Shown: piece by piece, positions 35,701 to 48,385 of the stretch
Layout: every line of letters begins with the position of its first letter
How positions within the stretch are numbered: the first letter of the stretch is position 1
Source of the DNA: Promerops cafer
Taxonomy: Eukaryota > Chordata > Aves > Passeriformes > Nectariniidae
Direction: 5' to 3'
Assembly: GCA_013398275.1 (NCBI GenBank)
Contig: VZSE01008498.1
Span: 143,873 to 207,872, forward strand
DNA: 64,000 nucleotides
Translations under genes and position numbers: made by a program
The notes under the pieces: model-generated
Database searches by the model: none
What the model was told of the DNA's origin: nothing
What the model saw: only the letters and a program-made list of their open reading frames with translations

Positions 35701-37364
35701 TTCTGTTAGCATCAATAGTGTTTTCTGCAACCTGCTCTGGCTCTGCTGTTGAAAGTGCTGCATGTGTAAGTCTTAAAATGGCAAGATTTACTTTGTGTTT
35801 ATCTGGTATGTTAGTTTCTCTGCCCTCTAAACTTCACTCAATTTGCAGAGAAGAAACTGGGCAGGGAATAGAACTCAGTGCATTGTGATGTTTCAGAAGG
35901 AATTAGCTATTGCAGACCTTCCAGAAACTTACCATAGGAAATCCAAAGAGCTGGTATTGCTCAGGATTGCTGGAAAGCTCTGTGTGCACTTGCAGCTCCC
36001 CACCTTTTGCTTGCTGCCTCGGATTTGTATTATTTCCTGTCATCTCTTGCTGTTCGACATTGTCACCTCTTGATGCTTGCCCAGTTCTCTGATACTCTTC
36101 TTCTGAAATTTCTGTTTTTCCTCAATTGTCCTTGCATAACATCACCCCCTCACAAAGTCATCAAGAAAATGTGTCTTTTACAGAGCACACGTGGACAACA
36201 CTGACTTGCACAGTTGCAATAAGAGCAGCAGTTTCCTCAGTGACAGAAGTAGTAGAGCAACAGGGCATTCATCTCCCAGGGAACACTGAGGAGGCTCAGG
36301 GCAAGGCACTGAAGGGGCTTTTGGGAGTCTGTAGTTGTCATAATTCCCTAGTCATTTGAATACTTCTTTTGAGTAACCTTGGAATTGTGAACATGTGAGT
36401 TTAAAAGATCAAATTCTTGAATGAGAAAAAATTTTTTGGAAAAGAAAGCAAGATAATTTCTGTTCCATGGGCAGCATCAGCTATTAGAGATACACACTTT
36501 GGTATAGTCACGTGATGTAGATCTATTTAGACCTAATAGTTTGAGCATAAATCAGGTTTCAGCTTTGCTTTTTTTTTCTGGTACAGGAAAAATAAACACT
36601 ACTGTGATTTAATACTTACTAATGTCAAATTACTTTGGTCCAAACCAGTTGTGTAAAATTTAGGTAGAGTTAGAATAATGCATATGTTTCTTTCCTTGTT
36701 TGAAAAAAGCTGCCTTCTCTTTTTCTTCTTTCATCTTACCATGACTGGTAATGAAATGTCATTCATAAAATGTCATTTCATTCTCCCTTGCTGGCCCAGG
36801 CTCTGCAGATGTTCTCTTCCTTCACCTCCTGTGTGTTATTTCTCTTCATTTACTCTCATTAATCCGCAACCCTCTCTTGGATAAATAGTCTGCTACATGC
36901 TATGCTACATTAATTACTGACTTTGGCAATGAAACTAATATACTTTTGCTATTAAAAGTTGATTAGAACACAGTATAAGGCTCACACTTGATTAAAAGAA
37001 TGAAAACTGTAAATACTTCAGCAATGAATGTGCTAGAATTATGATTTCTGATCTGTGTCTAATTTAAATGGAACTAGCAATTTAAGGAAGACTGTAATCT
37101 TAATATATAAGCATTATTAATGTATATAAAATTGTGCAGCAAATCTTTCCAAACAATATTAGGACACTTACTGTTTATGCATTTTAAAATCACATATTTC
37201 TGTCACTTTCACAGGTATTTGGATTTTTTGCAACTTTTGCATTTGCAGCTGAAAGTGGTATAGAGTTGTTTCTCAGGCGAAAACAAAACATCGGTGGACG
37301 CTCTGAAAATCCTGATAACCCTCGGAGTGCCAGAGAAAATCAGCCATTGAATAAACAAAGATAG
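29601..37364 (+). CDS. CMTM6: CKLF-like MARVEL transmembrane domain protein 6, complete
   Basis: CMTM6 is a four-pass MARVEL protein of the plasma membrane and recycling endosomes; the mammalian protein protects PD-L1 from lysosomal degradation. Coding exons are 29601-29729, 34551-34727, 35667-35765 and 37215-37364, all in phase 0, giving 184 residues (human 183). The start MENGAVY matches the human N-terminus as recalled. Membrane segments are roughly residues 38-57 (VVQAIFSFLAVV), 64-86 (LYFFEFISCSAFLLSLLIL), 103-125 (FWAVPIIGAWFLLASIVF) and 130-155 (AACVFGFFATFAF), followed by a polar tail ending NQPLNKQR. A duplicated in-frame ATG at 29487, with the same context GCCATGG, would add 38 residues (222 in total). 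CMTM6 lies tandem to DYNC1LI1 and convergent with CMTM7, as in human. Confidence 0.96.
32338..32389. repeat. 26-bp tandem repeat, two copies
   Basis: Two head-to-tail copies begin AGCAATTCGCTTGTTAAA and AGCAATTCACTTGTTAAA and differ at only a few positions, so the duplication is fairly recent. Confidence 0.88.
33571..33658. repeat. AT-rich local duplication
   Basis: CTTTATTGCCCACACATACT at 33571 recurs as CTTTATTGCCCACATATTAA at 33634, with TTATTTTATTTACTTT repeated between them. This is a compound AT-rich tandem duplication inside CMTM6 intron 1. Confidence 0.75.
34551..34727 (+). CDS. CMTM6: CMTM6 exon 2, transmembrane segments 1-2
   Basis: 177 nt, 59 codons. It encodes IFSFLAVVCEEIVEDCSSCS, GLYFFEFISCSAFLLSLLIL and CMYCTDLYDSLGEDKVKKL. 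GLYFFEF and SCSAFLLSLLIL match human CMTM6 almost exactly. The first extracellular loop is cysteine-containing (DCSSCSG). The donor is GTAAGA. Confidence 0.97.
35432..35491. repeat. 21-bp tandem repeat, three copies
   Basis: The unit TTTAAATAGCTGATAATGCT (+G) occurs at 35432, 35453 and 35474, the last copy slightly incomplete. The units are identical, which points to recent expansion and likely length polymorphism. It lies about 175 bp before CMTM6 exon 3. Confidence 0.93.
35667..35765 (+). CDS. CMTM6: CMTM6 exon 3, transmembrane segment 3
   Basis: 99 nt, 33 codons encoding NFWAVPIIGAWFLLASIVFS and ATCSGSAVESAAC. The acceptor is ATATATTTGCAG and the donor GTAAGT. FLLASI is shared with the human protein. 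Confidence 0.95.
37215..37364 (+). CDS. CMTM6: CMTM6 exon 4, transmembrane segment 4 and cytosolic tail
   Basis: 150 nt, 49 codons plus TAG at 37362-37364. It encodes VFGFFATFAFAAESGIELFL and then a charged tail, RRKQNIGGRSENPDNPRSAR and ENQPLNKQR. The VFGF start matches the human exon. The tail diverges, as is usual in this family. Confidence 0.96.
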   Translation, partial: VFGFFATFAFAAESGIELFLRRKQNIGGRSENPDNPRSARENQPLNKQR

Positions 37365-40300
37365 CTTCCTGAAATTGTTTCTTTTTTTTTTTTTTTTTCT
37401 TCTTTTTAATTGGAGCAAACTAAGATGAACTTTCAGTGCACTGTAGGTGACAACTTCTGTTTCTTTGTTCTAATCGATTTTGTACACATTGTTCATCACA
37501 AATTTTTATGGATTCTTGGGTCAGGTAATGGCATCTTGAGCATCATGTTCTAAGGTAACTGGTCCTGCCACCTGCTGGGATGGCAGGCACTAAAAAAACT
37601 TGGTTCTAAACAGAATAACTTCAGGACAGCAGTGTGCTGATTTGATTTTGACAGAAATGATTAATAAAGGTTAATGACTGAGGCATAAATTCTGAGCTAT
37701 AGCCTAAAGATATTTCCTGGTTAAATGGATGAGATGCTTCTGTTGCAAGTTATAAATTAGCACAGCAGAATTCATTTTTGTACTTCCTGGTCAAACTGAA
37801 TGTAAAAGGGATACTAACTGGAATCTTACAGGAATGTTTATCCTTAAGTAAGGGGTTTTGGGTTGTTTTTTCTACTCCTATGTCTCAGTTCTGTCTGTAG
37901 AGATCAGTTTAATGGTATAGTGACTGTAGAGGGTTTATGGGGAAGTAAATGTAATGGTAGATGTAAATGGTATATTAAGGAGACAGTTTTGCACCCCATG
38001 ATTGTCAAAGTTCGGACTTGCATGCCAGAATCTTCTTTTAGATGGTTTTGAAAGCTGTAACAGTTACAGGAAGAAACTTGAAAAGCCAGTAGTGAGGGGA
38101 GTAAGATAAAGAATAAGTATTTACATGAAGCAACCCCAGAAGTAGCAATCTGAATATCAGCAGAAAAAAACTGGTGAATATTACTTGCAAGGTTAATACC
38201 ATATGCAGCTTGTTTATGTATATAGATAATGCTAAGTTTTGCCAGAATGGTTTTGAACCTCACCACTTTTTGTGTTTATAAATATGGCAGTAGCTTGAGA
38301 CTCCTTGCTGCTGACTAGCTCAGTTGGTAAACAGGTAAATATAAGCACTTGTCCCCTTGATTTGTTTTGCAAGTGACAGTCTGTAGGACTGCAAGGAACA
38401 CTACTGATGGGATACGTATCGGACAAGTGATGGATGTGTCAGACCAGATGTTGATGGCTGTAAATGAAATGAAGTGCTGAAAAAGCATTTTTCTGATGTC
38501 CGAGGTAAAAGCAAAACTGCTAGCCTCTCTTAAGAGGAAAGCCTTCAAAAGCAGAGCAAATTACTGTAAGCCAGGAGATGTTCCAAAATACCAAAGCAAA
38601 TGAGAAAAAGCTGATTATGTTTGAGTGCTTGAGACATTTGCCATGTCTCCCAGGCGTTAACTGCACTTCACCGATATCCCAATCTGGCGTGTTCCCAGTC
38701 CTGTAACCTGTTGTGGCAGCATTGAGACCAAGCCCTCCAGAAACTGGCTGAGCTGTATTTGGGAAAGGAAGAGGAAGCTGTTTTAAAACAAAGGACTGCA
38801 ATAGCAAGTCAAAGTTGTTTTTTTCCCATTGCTGCCACTTTCTGATGAGTGTGAGTTTGTGATGTTCTCTCTCTCTATGGCCTGAGATTTAAGCCTAACA
38901 CTACACTTTGCTTGGAGATTGTAAAATTTTGCCGCGTGGTGTGAAGCACCAAGTTAAAGCCGTAGCTTGGTTTTAGAGCTATGCATCAAAGAGATACTTT
39001 CCTTCATAGAATTTTCTGTGTTGTAAAGAAGAAATGCTCTTTGGACTGGCTTTTTTTCCCCCTTGTATTTATTAGTGTCTGTTTGCACTAAAAACTGATT
39101 TCAGTCAGTGCTTGCTGTAGCTGTCTCTGTTAACTAGGTAGATTAGAGATCTTTGGTTTAAAAGTGGTGTTACTGGTGATACAAAATATCCATAATGAGA
39201 CATATCTCCTCTATGATCTGCAATGTCTTACTCTGGGGACTGTGTTCATATAAGTAACATTCCAACAGTCTTGTTTTGGTTTCTTCTTATTGCCTAGCAT
39301 CCTACTGATTTTTTTTCCACACCAAAATGTCTATAATCTTTAAGTCTTCATCTGTAATTGGTAGCTGTAAATATAGTGTAAGAGCAAAACTGTGCTGCTA
39401 AGTATTTATTAAGCAATGCAGCACCATGAATGGACTTTTATCTTGAGGTAGTTTTTCCTGTTACTTTTCTCAGCCTGAAGATAAGTTAATTGAGTTCTGG
39501 GTTTTGGTTGCTTTTTCTATAGGCTTTTCCCCAGCTAAGTGATGTGTTACTGATGTCCGTTCCTGGAGATACAGAAAGGAATCTGTAAAGTCATCTCCTG
39601 GCCTTGGCAGTTACCTGGCAATAGTCTGTCACATAGTAGTTAAATACTAGGATCAAGTCACATAATGGCTATAGGTTTAAGGCAGTTGCCTAAAATCTTG
39701 CTTCCAAACAAGTTGGCTAACATGCATGATGGTGCTGTTAATCCTTGCACCTCATACGGTGTTTTTGCTCTGTTTTAAAATAGTTGAGAAGCAGATTGCA
39801 TATGTGTGCGCTGTTTTCTGCTTCTGTGAGGTTATTTTTTAACTGCTTTATCAGCTTCCTATATCCTAGCTTTCCTTACCACTCCTAGCTCCTCTGCCCT
39901 CCCAGTCTGGGTGAGGGAGAGGCTTCCTTGCTGCAGTCACTGAGCAGACTGGTCTGCCATCTTGACATGCCCCTTTGATGCCTCTGGTGTCAGGTGCTGG
40001 CTTTAAATGTGTGTCTCTTAATTAGACTGATCCTAGAGAATGCTGTTGGAGCTGGATTAAATGTCTGGTTCTGCAGGAGCTCTGTGTGTATGGCTGGATG
40101 TCTCTTACCCCTCGTGCTCTGTCAGCAAAGCCCTTTGCTTGTTTCCCAGCCTGCTTCTGATGAAATCAGCTGATCTTATTTAAACCACCTATTTAAATTG
40201 CTTCCATTAAGGTGGTTGATTTTGGCTTAAGTGGATTAGGGATTTTTCGGGAGAATGATGGGAGCTCTGGCAGAAGTGCTGTTAGATACAGCTGCCTCAA

Positions 40301-41365
40301 ATTTCTTCTGTTGGCAAAGTGAACATCTCTGTACATCATAACTGGTAGTAAAGCCTGTTGGAAAGAAGCAACTGGCTCAGTACATCTGTCTGGGGATTGT
40401 CTTCTCCATTCTTCACCACAGTGCTCAGCAGTGGTGTTGGAGCCTGCTCAGACACCCAGCTTTGGTGTTTTCCAGCTGAACCTGTCAAGGTTAAGGCTCT
40501 GCAGCCACTTTCAAAGCTTTTTTTGCAGTGCCTTGAGAATCGGTGGAGAGGATTTCTCAGGATATGAGAGGACTTGTCCAGTGGCTGGACTCTGAGCTTC
40601 TTCTCTGAAGATCTGTACTGGGCATTGCATAGATTGTGAATGTTAATTTTTGTGTTTGACATTTAGCCCACATTAAAATCACAGTGCTACCAGTGCCCTT
40701 TGGTTCTGAGTATGGGAAGGAATTGTGCCTTACTGCCTGTACCCTGTGCTTCAAAAGAGCAGGGAAGGGTTGTGGTCTGCTACAGGTGAGTTCTACCTTT
40801 GCACCTTCCAACCTGAAAGAGCAGTGAGCGATCTCACGCAATTCTCAGAGCTCATCACAAGATGTTTCTGCATAATGGCTGTCATGGTGATCCTCATTCA
40901 AATTTGTGCAATAAAATACCAAGCTTTCTACATGGAAGGGAAATTCTAAATGAGATTTTTCAAAGGTTTTATAAAATTGTAGCAAATCAAGATGCTGATA
41001 GTGCCTTTAGGATGGAAACTCATCTCTTTTTTAGTCTATTGCTGTAAACATAAGAAGCTTTCTGTATATTAAATTTTATGCTGGACAGAGCTATGTATCA
41101 CTTTTAATTCCATTAAGAATTTAAGGGATTTTTGATTATTTTTAAAGCAGGATGATAATAGATTAATTTTATAAAGTAAGAATTGTATAGTTTTGTTTCC
41201 AGTGTTGCCTTGAATTTCCATCTAAATAATTTTTAAATGCTTAAATATTTTTTATCGTTCTAAACCTATGATCTTTTTTAATGCATTATGTTTTCTTGAT
41301 CTAAGGAACTTTATAAAATATTTTGTAATAATTTTTTAAAATAAAGGTTTAGTAAATAAGTGTTT
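37365..41365 (+). other. CMTM6: CMTM6 probable long 3'UTR
   Basis: No coding frame follows the stop. A 17-T run begins at 37382. AATAAA occurs at 37663-37668 and at 41340-41345, the latter in an AT-rich context followed by TGTTTCTTGTTTTTGC, a good U/GU-rich downstream element. Mammalian CMTM6 mRNAs have a 3'UTR of several kilobases, so use of the distal site (~4 kb UTR) is plausible. Short antisense frames at 38232-38807 have no recognised homology. Confidence 0.5.
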
Positions 41366-44300
41366 CTTGTTTTTGCTGCTATGATTTGGTGCTGCTATGT
41401 AGTTCTCCCAAAGCCAGCCATAGGAAATAACGTCATTCTTTTGTTCCTGGTTTGGAGGAAAGAGCTTGCATTGTGTTTGCCTGTTCCTGGGGAAGAGGGT
41501 CCACCTGGCTGGGTATTCTCACTGGAAGTTCCCAGGGAAAAAAGATCTGATAAGGTTGGTATTGCCCCTGACCACAGGGTCCAGCCAAAGTAGTTTGCAG
41601 TAGCCTTTAAATGTGGTCTGTAAGTTCCTGTGAGAAGCATAATCCAGGTGCTGCTTCCTATTGTCTTGATTACATGGAACTGATAAAAAAAATAAAGGGG
41701 CAGACGTGCTAAAGGAAGGAGCACAAGCTAGCTAAAGGTGTTGAGAGCAAATAATTTATTCTGGTGTAGAAAACCTCAGGTCACTGACTTCCTCGGTTGA
41801 GGGAGAGCTGCTTGATCCTTTAAAAATTGCTTGGCTGATTGTCAGTGGTAGGGGTAAGGAAAAGGAAGCAAACCTACACATTTTGCTTTTTGGCAGGGGA
41901 TCACTTTTTTGTTTCATAATCCTACAGATTACTTATTACCTGGTGGTCATCTTGTACACAGGAGGAGAATGATGCTTCCTTCATTATTGATACAGAAACT
42001 GGAATGCCACAGTATGCTTTTCTTTATTTTGTAACATGACAAGATGAAATGATTTTAAAGTCATTAAATTTTTGATGAAGTTGCCAGGGATGAGTGTAAT
42101 CGTAAGGAGTCAAAAAGGAAAAAGGTCTCAAATGCTTTAAATTAGCTAGATGCAAGAAAAAAATCAAGGCAAAATGTTGTATTAGAAAGGTATGTCAGTG
42201 GTGGATTTTACACCATGAGAAAATAACTCAGAAATACTAGATTTATTAATTTGAAGCATGACGACACAGTTTAAGTCGTGTTATTGCTAGAATCATGACA
42301 ACCCCCCTTCACAGGAGTGTAATCCAAGTTGGTTCACTGTAAATGACCAGAATGTAGTGCAGCAGGGCAGAATGTGGGCTGGTAGCATGCAGCTTTCCTT
42401 TGTGAGTGCACAGGCACCACCTGGTCACTCTGTGCATCCCTCGGTCAAAGGCACACATGTGTTTCCTTGCTTTGGGATGGCTTTTCTCCTTACAGCAAGG
42501 AGCAGGACCAGCCACCTGCTCTCTCACACAGCTGCAGTCATGCAGGAGCCAAGCAAGGGTCACTGCTTGGCTGGGCTTTGGGTGTGGCTGCCCCTTGGAT
42601 TCGGAATGGTTGTTCTTAGCCCGCGGAAGGAAGCACGGGGAAGGGCAGAAATGTGTTTTGCATTGTTCCTGCCGCCTGCGCAGGAACCTGCCGAGAAGCT
42701 GCAGGAGGGAAGGTTGTCCACAAGAGGGCAAAGATGATCCTGAGATTGAAATTACTCGGTCTGAAGAACTCTGTACTCTTCCCACCTGTATTTCCAGTGG
42801 GATTGAAGCCCCCATGTCCCTCTGTTGTCAGTGTGGCTATAAATTGAACTGTGCCTTTTAGGGATACTCTTTCCATTAATTTTCTTATTTCTCAATATGT
42901 TGCTTGAAGGATTTTTGGCAATATAATTTCATCAGTATTGCCTCTAGGAGATACTTTGCCTGAGCAGTTTGAAAGGGTTTTACTTGCATTACTTGTGTTT
43001 TGTAACCTGCCAATAAATGTTTTTAAAAATTCAAGTCGAGCTTCAGCTGCATGACAACACCTGCACTTAAAACACTGCACTGCAGTCTTGGAGAACTTTG
43101 TGGTCTGTACTATGCTGTGGTTTTCAATGAAAGGTTTGTGGATCACGGGTGGGAGAGGAATGGAGTGGGGCATACCTGTGCATTTCCTAGACTCTTGAGA
43201 ACTTAAATGAGGGAAGCTTATTACCCAAATATGCAAATTATGCATGCTGGAAAAAAATCAGGGCCCACAGAAATGTTGGCAACCGCAGTAAAGTGTGCCA
43301 GATGGGACTTCTTGCAATTCCAGGCATCCCAGTGAAACTTGCTTTGACCAGCCCATGTGCCCTGACCACTTACTCAGTTTGTCTCTTATGACCTATTATC
43401 TCTTGGCTGAATTATTGGTGGGAAAATAAACCAGACTTGGCTGTTTTGAAGTTGGCAAGTCCTGGTAAGAGTCAGGTAAGAGTCAGGCTTCACGAAGAGC
43501 TGACAGCACAAGAACATTCTTCTGCAGCATGGCGCATATGCAGCCAGATGGGGACAGCAAATCCCATCAGGTGTGCCCTGCTAGATGTGCTGCACGGAGG
43601 CAGGCACCATTCTGCAGTGCTAAACTTGGGTGGGTGTAAGTCAGAGCTCTCTTTTTAGTCCTCACTTGGACTTTCAGGAAGCGTAACATGGTAAGACAAA
43701 AAGGATGACAAGTTTCCTGTTACCATATGCTCTATCCTTGCTTAGAGAATGGTGCAATGTTGCTCAAAATAATGCAAGTCTGTCTGCACTACAGCCCTCC
43801 TTTTAACTACTTCCTTTGCACCAGCTGTTCCTCTCCCAGAAATACCAGTGCAGACATGATTCTGAAATCCCTGCTCATGTTGAGCTCTAGGTGAGAAAGG
43901 GACAGTTAATTGTTCTGTGGTCTCTGCACTCCACTAATCAAAGGTGGAGCTACTATCCTGATGTGAGCAGCAAGGCATCCTCAGCAAGGAGGACAGACTC
44001 ATCACTCCTATTTTCATTACCACCCATTTTCACTCTCCTTTGCCTGCCTGCTCAGTTTCAAATGCTTCAGAGCACTGGGTTTTGATACTCAAATTGCTAA
44101 AACCCTACTTCCCATTCCTGTACCTCAAACCTAAACTAAACTTCCCTATCAGTGCAACTCATAGCAACAAGAGCTTTGGCTAAATCTCTACCTGCTAGTT
44201 TCTCAAAACAGCTGGGATAGAGAGGCTGTGGAGGCCTTTCTGAGAGGGTACAATACAGCTCTAGAAACAACTGGCTCATTAATGTAAGCCCGTTTTCTGC

Positions 44301-47300
44301 CTCATTGTCCTTTTGCTCAGAAAGCCTTGTTTTATGAATGGACCAATGTTGTCCTTGACTTGATACAGTTTTGTTTTTTTTTTTAAAATTGTAAACGCTT
44401 GTTTCTGGCAATTGTGCATCTCATTTGAGGGTAACAAGGGCATAATTATTCAGCTCTCATGCATCACAAACTGCTGAGCATGAGGTATTAATGGAGTGCT
44501 TTGCTGCCACCATAGCTTAATAACTACAGCTGCAGCATTGTGCTCTTGTTTGGCAGGGGTTCATGGAAAAGGGGGATGCAGATCATTAAGCTTTATGTTA
44601 AGAGTGATTTACAGATGTAGCAATAACAGTAGACTATGCTAGACAGACAAAGCACTTCTGATGTAAAAGGAGGTGTTACACCAGCAGAGCTGTAATTCAT
44701 ACTAGTGGTGGTACAAAGCCCCCAGCACCAGTCCACCTCATATAACCCCCAATAATGATATTAAAGGAAAGTTGTGTTAGTGTAATTGTGTGTGTGCTGG
44801 TAGGGGGAGGAGGGGAATCATACCCTACTATCACAGCTGGCTTGCAGATGTAATAGAAGGAAGCTGCAAATGAGTGCTTTTGGCTAGCTATAGGCTTTGA
44901 GGTGGTATCAAACCCCTAGCCTGGTCCCTTCCCATCCACCCAGCTCCAGCTCCAGCTGTGTTATGTGCTGAGATACAAGTGCAAGAATTAAAAGGTGAGT
45001 GTTGCCCCAGCTGCACATGGGAAGGTAAAAGCAGTGTCTCCTCAGCTCTACCCTGAGATGTTCCAGCTGAGAGGCCAAGCTGCCCTGGTAGCTGATGGAG
45101 GAAGAGGCACATCTAGAGGGTGACTCAGAGGGGGAGGATAACTCTTGCACTCTGACTCGCTGCTATGATTCACTTGCCCTTCTGTTCCTTCCTCGGGTGT
45201 GCAGGGGAGAGTGGCTGAGTATTAAAGCTAGTCCCATGCAAATGGTCTCCAAGATGCCCTGTGCTTTTTCCTGGGACAATGATATTTACTCTCTTTGAGC
45301 TGGAAAAGTAGTGCAGAATGAGTGCTGTCTCTGATTTCCTAGTCTGACCTCATGTGCCGAAGGGTTATATGCCTCAAGTCTACACCTCTGGAGTTTTCCT
45401 CCCCACATTCCAGTTCCTTCTTGTTACAATTCTTCCTGTGCTAAGAGGGCTGCCTGTCTGTGTTGCTCTTCCTACACAAGTGCAAACATGTAAGAAAAGA
45501 ACGAGTGGTTCAGACATACTTAATTTAGCAATGACTCTCTATTAGTGGCCTGGGGATATTCCCCTCTGTGGGGAGGAATGCCCCACCACCCTGCCTAGCT
45601 GCCATGTCATTCACACACATGCCAGCTCTGCCTCAAGAGCTGGTGTGTTCTCCTTGTCTTTCTGGGAGCCCCTTCAGTGCCCATAGAAACACACAGGACT
45701 GTTTTTCTACACGTATCCACACATGCAAACACAGAGCACTCAGCCTGCTCCTTTTCTTCTGTGCTATTCCCTCCTTCCCAGCTGCTTGGCTTGCTGCACA
45801 GTTGTCTGCCTGCCTTTGCATGGCCCCAGCTATCTGGAGTCCCCTGGGAAAATGGCTCTGAAGTGAGATGTGACAGTGCCTCTGTGCACCATGCAGGACC
45901 AAAATCATTGCAGGGCCAGGCAGAGTAACCTGGGGGCTTTGCAGCACCAGGTGGTGGCACCAGGACATCTGGGTATTCCTGGGTTACATTGCACTGCAGG
46001 CAGAACTTCCTGTCACTGTGAGGAGGGCAGGACTGCTACTCTTTGGCTTTAGAGGTTGCAGTTTATTCCTTTCAAATGGGTGCTTTGTGTCTTGCTGTTA
46101 TTCTAGGTCTGCAAACATCTAAACAGCAATAAATGAAATTTACACTATCTTGGGCACTCTGAATTCAACTCGGTCCAAGCCAGGATTATCAAAAATTAAT
46201 TTTAATTGATGCAAATTTATCTATGCCCTAATCCTTTTTTTCTGCTTCAAGAGTTCAGGCCTTTATGGCTGGCTAGTGCTTTGAAGGACATACTTCACTC
46301 AAACACACGTCTCACCTGAGAGCCGCTGTTTACCCAGTGACAAAACTGCTTTTGAAAATACTGATGTGCCTTTCTGTATTGCTGGAGTTCAGCAATATGG
46401 AAAAACCAGGTGCTGCTGGAGGTGGTGTTATGCTCAGGAAGCGATATAAAGATATTAATCCAAGGAACAGCACTGTTCTGAGCTGTTCCCTCAGGAAAGG
46501 TTGGGTAGTGCTGTTACTCTGCAGTGACCCCTTGATTTTAGCTCCTTCATCTGCACTTTCTCTTTCAGCTGCCCTCATTTCCCTCATTCCTCACCATTAC
46601 CACACAAAAAGCCAAGGTCCCTCACAGCCTCCTTTTCATGAGCCCTCCCTATCATACTACTGTTCCCTACAGCACATTACAAGCAGCCACAGTCCAACTG
46701 GGCCTTTGACTATTCAACGCTGGAATCTTAAAGCCCAGCTTTCATAGCACTAAGCCAGAACAATGCCAAGGATTTTGGTATCTAAATTCTGCCTCCCTGG
46801 AAAACAGAAAGCTTGTCTTGGCAGCCACCTCATCCCTGAGGCAGGAAACTCCTGTGATGCTACAATCTTGTAATTATTGTTTTCTTCTTCTTCCCTTTTC
46901 TTCCCCCCTACCTTTCAGTCTTCCTACCTGTGAAGTGCTGCTTCTGGGCATGGCCAGACAGCTTCACTTTCACTATTAGCACAGCTCAAGCAGAGGTTTG
47001 GTAAAGGGCAAAAAGCAGACTTTTTTTTTGCCAACTGCCCCAAGGCAGAGGGACTGGTTCAGGCACGTGATGAGAGCTTGTTTGATCCTTAATAAATTGG
47101 CAAGTCATTTACACAGTAGAACAGTGCAGATATGAGATAACAAGAGGATGAATCACCAGTTAATTAGAAATATGGCCCTTTTTAAAAATTTTGTGCAAGC
47201 TCTGGGATGGTGGGAACCCGCTGTATGTTGATCAGTCCCTAGTAACAAACACCGATGTGTACTTGCCATATTGGCCATGAGAAACCAGTGTGCTGAGCCA

Positions 47301-48360
47301 GGGGACCAGCTGATGGACTGGGCTCAGGGACAGGCAGAACAGAAATAAACTCTGGAGTAGCCTGCTGTGGGTAATCAGCGACCTCTAGAAAAGACATCAT
47401 TCTCTTCCTGTTTTCCAGCTGCCGTTGTGCTGGAAAAAAGTAATTGTTCTTCTCCAGGAGAGAAAGATAACAAGCACTAGTGCCACTTTCTGACCTGCTC
47501 CCATGCAGCAGGGTTAAAAAAGCCCTGGGACCAGGGACTGGAACCAAGAGCCATCTGTTCCCATCAGGATGGCCTCCCAAGTGTGCAGCCCTGGGTGTCT
47601 GCAGAGGAGCAAAAGGTAAGCCAAGGGCATGGCACTTGCACTTGCTCCAGTGTGAAACTTGAAACAGCCGAAACAGGTGGGTTGCTTAAGAGCACCCTAG
47701 ACCTTTGTGGTGAGGGCTCTCTCCTGCCACCTGGGTGTAAATCTCTGCAGGCAGAAAGAACAGGATGTGGGCCTCTCTTTCTCTGGTACCCACTTCCCTG
47801 GCTCACACAACCAGCAGCACCTCCAGGATGCCCAGCAGGGCCCAGTGATATGTAAAGCCAGCTTTCCTTGGCCTTCTGATGGCACTCAGTCTAAAAGGAG
47901 GTCCATACTTTGCCCAAGCTGCAGGGATGGCCAAGGCCCCTGGCCAGCACACAGCCTCAGCAGCACCATGTGGCTCCATGCTGTCTCTAAGCTCAGTGGA
48001 GCCCACAGCAATTTTAAGTTAAACAGGACAGAGCATATGGCAACTTGATGCCACATTCCACAGCCTGTGGTCAGGTCTCGTGCATCCCCCCACAGCTTTA
48101 GCAGAACAGGAAAATCCCAGACACAGGGTATAAAGTGCAGGCAAGCAGTAAAGAGACTTCTCTGTCACTCCAGGCAGATCTGCCCTTTAATAACCAGCAC
48201 AGCCAGAAACTGTTAATATCTGCCACCACTTCTGTTAGTGCACAAGGCACTCACATTAGTTCCTCCCCTCATAAGCTTTCTACTGATGTTTGCACTTGAT
48301 CTTCCTTCTCTCCTTCTCCTTTTTGTCCTAGTAAATTCCTAGTCCTCGACACCTCACCAC

Positions 48361-48385
48361 CACACACACACACCCACACACACAC
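48361..48385. repeat. (CA)n microsatellite, interrupted
   Basis: About twelve CA units with a single CC interruption. Confidence 0.9.

Noticed and set aside
42309..42861. Overlapping long frames on both strands
   Set aside because: There are no recognisable domains, no splice-linked partners, and equal openness on both strands, which indicates composition rather than coding.
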